DNA of 64,000 bases, from the NCBI GenBank assembly GCA_038502055.1, contig JAXRKN010000036.1:558001-622000 (forward strand), written 5' to 3'. The notes beneath the pieces are model-generated. The model searched no databases. It was given only the letters and a program-made list of their open reading frames with translations, and was not told the origin of the DNA. Position 1 is the first letter of the stretch, and the number at the start of each line of letters is the position of its first letter. This DNA comes from Tanytarsus gracilentus. Its lineage: Eukaryota; Arthropoda; Insecta; Diptera; Chironomidae. Positions 59,429 through 64,000 of this stretch are shown in pieces. The translations under genes and the position numbers were made by a program.

Positions 59429-61063
59429 ATGAACACGAAAAAGAACGTGCTACTGGGTTGTTGCGGGTCAGTGGCAGCTATAAAATTGCCCGTGGTATTG
59501 AATCTGCTCAAAAGACGAGATCCAGCGCTGCAGGTATGTGAAAAATATGCTCTTGTTATGCTCGACTGGATCTTTTCAACTGGATCTCATGAATGACATA
59601 CATTTTGCTCTATAATAATTACAGATTAGAGTTGTACTTACGGAGCGAGCGAAGCATTTTGTAAATATTCAAGAAATCTCAACGATGGCGGAAGTGTTCA
59701 CAGATCAAAGTGAATGGCACATAACAAAAGGACTGAGTGAGCAAAGTTTACATCTAGAATTAGTGCAATGGGCCGATTTCCTTGTAATAAGTCCGCTGGA
59801 TGCCAACACGCTGGGCAAGATTAGTTCGGGAATTTGTGATAATTTGCTCACCTGTATCGCTCGTGCCTGGGATCTTCATAAGCCACTGCTGTTCTGTCCC
59901 GAAATGAATACAAAGATGTTCCTCCATCCGATAACATCGAAGCAGATCGAGGAACTGAAAATCTATGGCTATTACGAACTTCCTTCCATCTCTGAAACCC
60001 TTCTGACGGACAGCAGTGGCGCTGGCGCACTCTCGGAAATTAACTATATCATCGATGCAATTTTCAATCATGTACAAAAAATGCAAAATCAGCAAAACAA
60101 TTACGATGACAATTCGGGATTGAGCTTTGAACAAAAATTCAATAATAATATGAACCATAACAATAATGCATCGCAAAGCAGTACGCCCTCCATAAGTCCA
60201 ACATCCAGCGTACTACAACATTTGACGGGATTTGTGCAAGTAAAGCAGCGAAACACATCGTCTCAATCGTCTAGTACAACTAATCCGGAAGCGAAGCCAT
60301 TCGAATGTGACATTTGCGGTGGCAAGTTTTCGCGCTACTCAAGCCTTTGGTCCCACAAAACCCTCCATACCGGCGTCAAGAAGTTCACATGCAACGTCTG
60401 CAATGCAAGTTTCGCGAAAGCAAATTATCTGAATAATCATAAGAGAACACACTCGGGGTAAGTTGATGCTTCTTATATTTAAATTTAGAAGATTCAATCA
60501 ATTAGAAAATAGCGATGATCACTATAGGGAACGGCCTTACCGATGTGCGACTTGTGGACAGGGTTTCTCTCAATCTACTCATTTGAAGGTATTATTTAAC
60601 TTCTTTTATCTCATTCACCATTAATATTAAATATATTTTTAGAACCACGAGCGAATTCACTCCGGAGAAAAGCCATTCGAGTGCGAGGTCTGCCAAAAAT
60701 CCTTTGCTAGATATTCAACTCTGTGGAATCATCGACGCATCCATACGGGAGAAAAGGTAGCCGAACGAATTTATTAAGTGCATGCTAATTATTTAATGTT
60801 CACTTTTTAGCCATACAAATGCAACTGGTGTTCGAGCGCATTCTCGCAGGCAACTCATTTAAGAAAGCACGAAAAAGTTCATCTAGGAATTAAGCCATTC
60901 AAATGTAAGCACTCATTTAGTGAATTTTCATGGCCAAAAAATAAGTTTTCTTATGTAGAATTATCTTTTAGGTGAAACGTGTTCATCGTGCTTCTCAGAC
61001 CGATTTGCTTTACAGAGGCACCAAAAAACTCATCTCAAGACAGAAGCCGCTAACGTCTCTTAA
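59429..61063 (+). CDS. Chimeric PPCDC-type flavoprotein domain fused to six C2H2 zinc fingers
   Basis: Exons 59429-59533, 59625-60457, 60528-60588, 60643-60756, 60811-60904 and 60972-61063 give 432 aa. Residues 1 to about 185 are a phosphopantothenoylcysteine decarboxylase (HFCD flavoprotein) domain: CCGSVAAIKLP at the flavin-binding start, catalytic His in SLHLELVQWAD, PLDANTLGKISSG, and Asn in PEMNTKM. The substrate-clamp motif that normally reads CGD is TDS, so its Cys is missing. An Asn/Gln/Ser-rich linker follows (about 190-255), then six C2H2 fingers (FECDICGGKF, FTCNVCNASF, YRCATCGQGF, FECEVCQKSF, YKCNWCSSAF, FKCETCSSCF) with TGEK/SGEK-type linkers. Exon 2 alone carries the flavoprotein end, the linker and two fingers without a stop. 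Its first intron sits where the intact PPCDC gene at 61814 has its intron. It is likely nuclear and DNA-binding; enzymatic activity alone is doubtful. A GTG at 59387 is in frame, but the ATG at 59429 is preferred. Confidence 0.85.
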
Positions 61064-61504
61064 ATCATCACTCGACTCACTATCGCCTCGAAAAAAATAA
61101 TAATTGATAAGCGCAAGTGGGCAAAACTCTTAGAAAAGAAAACTGAATTATTATCATCCCTCTCTCTCTCTAATTTCTTCGTTAAAATGAACATTTATTT
61201 TGTCTTTTAAGATCATGCTATGGAGGAATTTTTTTTGAATTGCAAAGATATGTTTAACATAATAATTTCTCCTCCTTTTCATTTCTTAAAAATAAAAAGA
61301 ATAAGCTATGGAAAAGTGAACAATTTTGAATTTTTAACCGTTTTTATAATTTCAAATTTTAGGAAACTCGACAGTCACATAAAGAGGCAGAAGAAGATGC
61401 GAAAATCACTTCTTATTCTGTTTTTTTTTTGAAGTACACAGAAAAATGCTTAAAATTTTCCAAAACTAAAATATCGAAAGAAATCAAGTTGAAAAATACC
61501 GGCG
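61064..61504. other. Gap between the chimeric gene and COX19
   Basis: A 441-bp AT-rich interval with no convincing gene. It presumably holds the 3' UTR of the chimera and the COX19 promoter. Confidence 0.4.
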
Positions 61505-61765
61505 ATGCAGAGTGCTTTTCAAACGAAGCGATTACAATTAATTCCACCTGAAAAAGGATCGTTTCCGCTTGATCACGAGGGTGCTTGCAAGAAATACATG
61601 CTCAGGTATATGAGCTGCTTGGGCGAAAACAAAGACAACAATAGTGCGTGCCGCGACTTCTCAAAGGACTATCTCGCTTGTCGTATGGAAAATGGATTAA
61701 TGGCACACGAAGAGTGGCAGAAACTTGGATTTAGTGAAGAGCAAAAGAAACAAGTGAAAAATTAG
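61505..61765 (+). CDS. COX19: COX19, cytochrome c oxidase assembly factor
   Basis: A small twin CX9C protein of the mitochondrial intermembrane space that takes part in copper delivery to cytochrome c oxidase. It is 86 aa and intronless. The two helices carry CKKYMLRYMSC and CRDFSKDYLAC, each an exact C-x9-C pair, the substrate pattern of the Mia40 import pathway. The N-terminal PPEKGSFPLDHEG block and the C-terminal WQKLGF are typical of COX19. The stop is only 48 bp before the PPCDC start codon on the same strand, with no AATAAA between them, so the two may share a transcript. Confidence 0.95.
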   Translation: MQSAFQTKRLQLIPPEKGSFPLDHEGACKKYMLRYMSCLGENKDNNSACRDFSKDYLACRMENGLMAHEEWQKLGFSEEQKKQVKN

Positions 61766-61813
61766 AAATCAAAAAATATACATCGTAGTAAGGCATTAAA
61801 AAAATCATTAAAT

Positions 61814-62472
61814 ATGGCAAACCAAATTATTCAGAGTAGTAAGAAAAATGTCCTGATTGGATGCAGTGGATCGGTCGCTTGTATAAAGGTACCAAATATA
61901 ATTGCAGAGTTAAAGGCAAAAGATCCTTTACTTAACGTGAGTATGATTTCGCTGTATCTTGATCATTTCTAACATCCAGTAAACAAATTTTACAGATTAG
62001 AGTAGTTTTAACCGAGAAAGCGATGCACTTTGTATCGAAAGATGAACTGTCGTCGATGGTTGAAATCTATCTAGACGAACATGAATGGCAAATGTGGAAG
62101 CAGCGTGGTGATCCAGTGCTCCATATTGATCTCGTAAAATGGGCAGACATTCTCGTCATAGCGCCGCTCGATGCTAACACTCTCGGAAAAATCAGTTCAG
62201 GAATGTGTGATAATTTATTGACTTGTGTAGCGCGAGCTTGGGACATGGATAAGCCATTAGTGTTCTGTCCCGCAATGAACACCAAAATGTTTCATCATCC
62301 ATTGACTCGCAAGCAACTTGCCGAGCTCCGTAGCTTCGGATATCACGAGGTTAAGCCCGTTTCTAAGACCCTAATGTGCGGCGATGTCGGTATGGGAGCT
62401 ATGGCCGAGTATCAGACGATCGTTGACGTCACTTTAGCGCACTTGGCTGCTCCATTTAAGCAAGAAAACTGA
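61814..62472 (+). CDS. Ppcdc: Phosphopantothenoylcysteine decarboxylase (coenzyme A biosynthesis)
   Basis: This FMN enzyme converts 4'-phosphopantothenoylcysteine to 4'-phosphopantetheine, the third step from pantothenate to CoA. Exons 61814-61936 and 61996-62472 give 199 aa; human is 204. Key residues are all present: GCSGSVACIKVP, catalytic His in VLHIDLVKWADI, APLDANTLGKISSG, Asn in PAMNTKM and the clamp Cys in CGDVGMGAMAE. It is the intact relative of the chimeric gene at 59429, sharing the intron position just before IRVVLTE. Its product feeds CoA to the fatty acid synthases encoded nearby, though linkage here is probably coincidental. AATAAA lies at 62538. Confidence 0.95.
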
Positions 62473-62537
62473 AAGACAATGCGTGTGGTATCAATGGGGT
62501 TGTTCTTTTTTTTCTAAAACGCTGTATTTAGTGATTT

Positions 62538-62543
62538 AATAAA
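62538..62543 (+). terminator. Poly(A) signal of PPCDC
   Basis: AATAAA 66 bp after the stop, just before the convergent CISD3 gene. Confidence 0.6.
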
Positions 62544-62580
62544 GGGAAATAACTACAAAATGATTTTTCAATTGATGCAA

Positions 62581-63019
62581 CTATGTTAGAGTCTTGTGGG
62601 TGCCGTCGCAGAATGGTCGGTTCTTTGTTTGCTTGCAATTACACAAATAATACTCGCCACTCTTCTCAACAGCGAATCTAATTGGTTTTTGTTCTATCTT
62701 AAAGTGAACAAGCTTGTGAGTTCCGTCACAGAACGGCTGCGATTTCGATTTACCACAGAAACACCAAGCATATTTTTTGCCTACAAATTTAATTCATTAA
62801 CTTATGCACAGATTTTTATTTAAATTATCAATTACCTCCTTCCAAAGTAAATCGAAAAGGTTTCTTATCATACACAACTCCTGGTTTAGTTTGATTCTGA
62901 GCCGTTTGAAGATCCTCGAGTATATTTCGTGGAATTTCAACTTCCTTGCTTGAAAATGCACGTGATATCATAAAAACGCCACGATTTAAGTTAAATTGTC
63001 TTCGAATTAAAGCGCTCAT
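62581..63019 (-). CDS. CISD3: CDGSH iron-sulfur domain-containing protein 3, mitochondrial
   Basis: A mitochondrial-matrix protein with two 2Fe-2S CDGSH centres. Exons 63019-62836 and 62780-62581 give 127 aa, the same length as human CISD3. The N-terminus MSALIRRQFNLNRGVFMISR is basic and Ser-containing, as expected for a mitochondrial targeting signal. The two cluster motifs are CFCGKSKSQPFCDGTH and CNCKQTKNRPFCDGTH, each with three Cys and one His ligand. It is convergent with PPCDC (108 bp between stops) and divergent from the ashwin-like gene (139 bp between starts). Confidence 0.93.
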
Positions 63020-63158
63020 GTTGAAAAAAGATTTCTTTTATAAGTGAGTGATGCAGAAGAGATGCAGAAAGTAGGGTTGATTCCTAAAAAGATGCAAAAA
63101 GTTTATTATTATAAATTTTGTAAATATTAAGAGAATTTTGTATATTTTATTTCAAAAA

Positions 63159-63557
63159 ATGGACAACGCTCAAAGACTTTTACATCCGAACCTGCTTCAA
63201 AACTCAGAAATTATTGATGTGATCAAAGAAGTGAGACGAATAAAGCTTATTTTAGTGTATTAACATTTATTTAATTTATTTTAGCGGCAACTTGACATAA
63301 ACAATTTAGAATCGCTTTCGAGGAGTGAACTGATAGAATTATTTAAGGCACAAATCATGCCCAAGCCTCAACGACAGTCAAAATCAAACCAATCAACCAA
63401 TGGATTAGCACAGGAAGTTAAGAAAATTAAACTTAATAGAGAGCATGGACGTGAAGTTGTTGAGAAAATGGAACTGGATGATGGCAATGTAAACAAGAGA
63501 AGTCATGGAGAAAATCTTCAGAATAAGTCAAAAAGGCAGCGAATACAGTGGCCGTAA
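63159..63557 (+). CDS. Ashwin-like protein (tRNA-splicing ligase complex accessory subunit family)
   Basis: Exons 63159-63230 and 63285-63557 give 114 aa. The N-terminal LLHPNLLQNSEIIDVIKERQ, followed by LSRSELIELFKAQIMPKPQRQ, matches the ashwin (C2orf49) pattern LLHPELL... through LxxLYxxxxxPLPQR. The C-terminus is basic (NKSKRQRIQW) and may be a nuclear signal. Vertebrate ashwin associates with the RTCB tRNA ligase complex and is longer (about 230 aa), so this would be a reduced form. Family membership is inferred from the short N-terminal block. AATAAA overlaps the stop. It ends 16 bp from the convergent gene. Confidence 0.7.
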
Positions 63558-63573
63558 TAAATTATGAATTACC

Positions 63574-64000
63574 TTAATTTAAATGATGATTTTTAATTGC
63601 CTCAAGTATGTCGTCAACTTGTTTGCCTGTTTTAACTCGATCTTCAAAGAAGTTTTCAGCCAAATTTAATAAAATTTGTTCCTCGTTGACGACGATAAGC
63701 CCATAACAAGGTTTTTCAATAAGTCGAGACCAAACGTTGATCAGATCAAGGAATGCCGCAATAAGTGATGAAATTTGATGAAATCTATCCGGACTCGTCG
63801 CTTCAATCCACAAGTGCTAAAAATTATTTAAATAATTAAAGATTAAACAATTAATTTTAATTCTCACCAGTGACTCCAATATCAGAACTTGTGGAATTCT
63901 ATCAATCGGAAGATTATCCAAGAACAGGATTTTTCTCAAAAGAGTATTATAATCAACAGCTGTTACTAATCCTAATTTTAGAGCTTTCGGTCTTTGAATT
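63574..64000 (-). CDS. Unrecognised protein, C-terminal part only
   Basis: Two exons are visible, >64000-63868 and 63816-63574, encoding the last 124 or so residues. The sequence reads KALKLGLVTAVDYNTLLRKI, then a hydrophobic strand ending in acidic residues (QVLILESL), amphipathic helices (SSLIAAFLDLINVWSRL), a second strand (YGLIVVNEEQ) and a short Lys-rich end. The strand-acidic-helix-strand pattern would fit the C-terminal half of a RecA-like ATPase-type fold (Walker B-like), but the family was not identified and no function is assigned. The 5' part lies outside the window. Confidence 0.6.

Noticed and set aside
61220..61432. Reading frame with KLDSHIKRQKK, resembling a zinc-finger tail
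   Set aside because: No Cys pair accompanies it, the chimeric gene already has a clean stop at 61061, and the phase does not fit the last donor sites.

Overview
The window is a gene-dense, AT-rich piece of an animal nuclear genome. Short GT-AG introns (often 45-65 bp), TATA/initiator promoters, tandem fatty acid synthase paralogues and a compact layout point to an insect, most likely a nematoceran fly (midge or mosquito relative). That placement is inference from gene content and intron size. All exon joins were built by hand from reading frames, splice sites and remembered protein families; no search was run.

Layout. 1-15211 (-): an outer-arm beta-type axonemal dynein heavy chain, 15 exons, with its 3' end beyond the window. 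15846-17455 (+): a DNAJC21-type J protein. 17472-20691 (-): two tandem calpains. 21681-38465 (+): two tandem animal-type fatty acid synthases (2363 and 2338 aa), separated by a spacer full of repeats. 38653-41624: two divergent secreted trypsin-fold proteases. 41893-43617 (-): parafibromin/Cdc73. 44164-45537 (-): DCAF7. 46283-47431 (+): GLOD4. 48650-50568 (+): an SLC18B1-like transporter. 51916-54266 (-): dymeclin. 54585-55022 (+): a MEA1-like protein. 56861-58297 (-): makorin. 59429-61063 (+): a chimeric gene joining a PPCDC-type flavoprotein domain to six C2H2 zinc fingers. 61505-61765 (+): COX19. 61814-62472 (+): ordinary PPCDC. 62581-63019 (-): CISD3. 63159-63557 (+): an ashwin-like protein. 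63574-64000 (-): the 3' end of an unrecognised gene.

The most unusual object is the PPCDC/zinc-finger chimera at 59429-61063. One uninterrupted exon carries the end of the PPCDC domain, an Asn/Gln/Ser-rich linker and the first two zinc fingers, so the fusion does not depend on a guessed splice. It keeps the catalytic His and Asn of the family but has lost the substrate-clamp Cys. A complete PPCDC copy with the same intron position lies only 0.75 kb downstream. This suggests duplication followed by capture of a zinc-finger module, giving a possible flavin- or CoA-pathway-linked DNA-binding protein.

Other notable points are: a roughly 1.45 kb near-identical tract, intron included, shared by the two fatty acid synthases (gene conversion); a calpain ending in a CaaX-like box; two copies of a terminal-inverted-repeat element carrying a 17-bp minisatellite; a 1-kb almost fully palindromic element at 50816-51808; and a 48-bp gap between COX19 and PPCDC that may mean a shared transcript.
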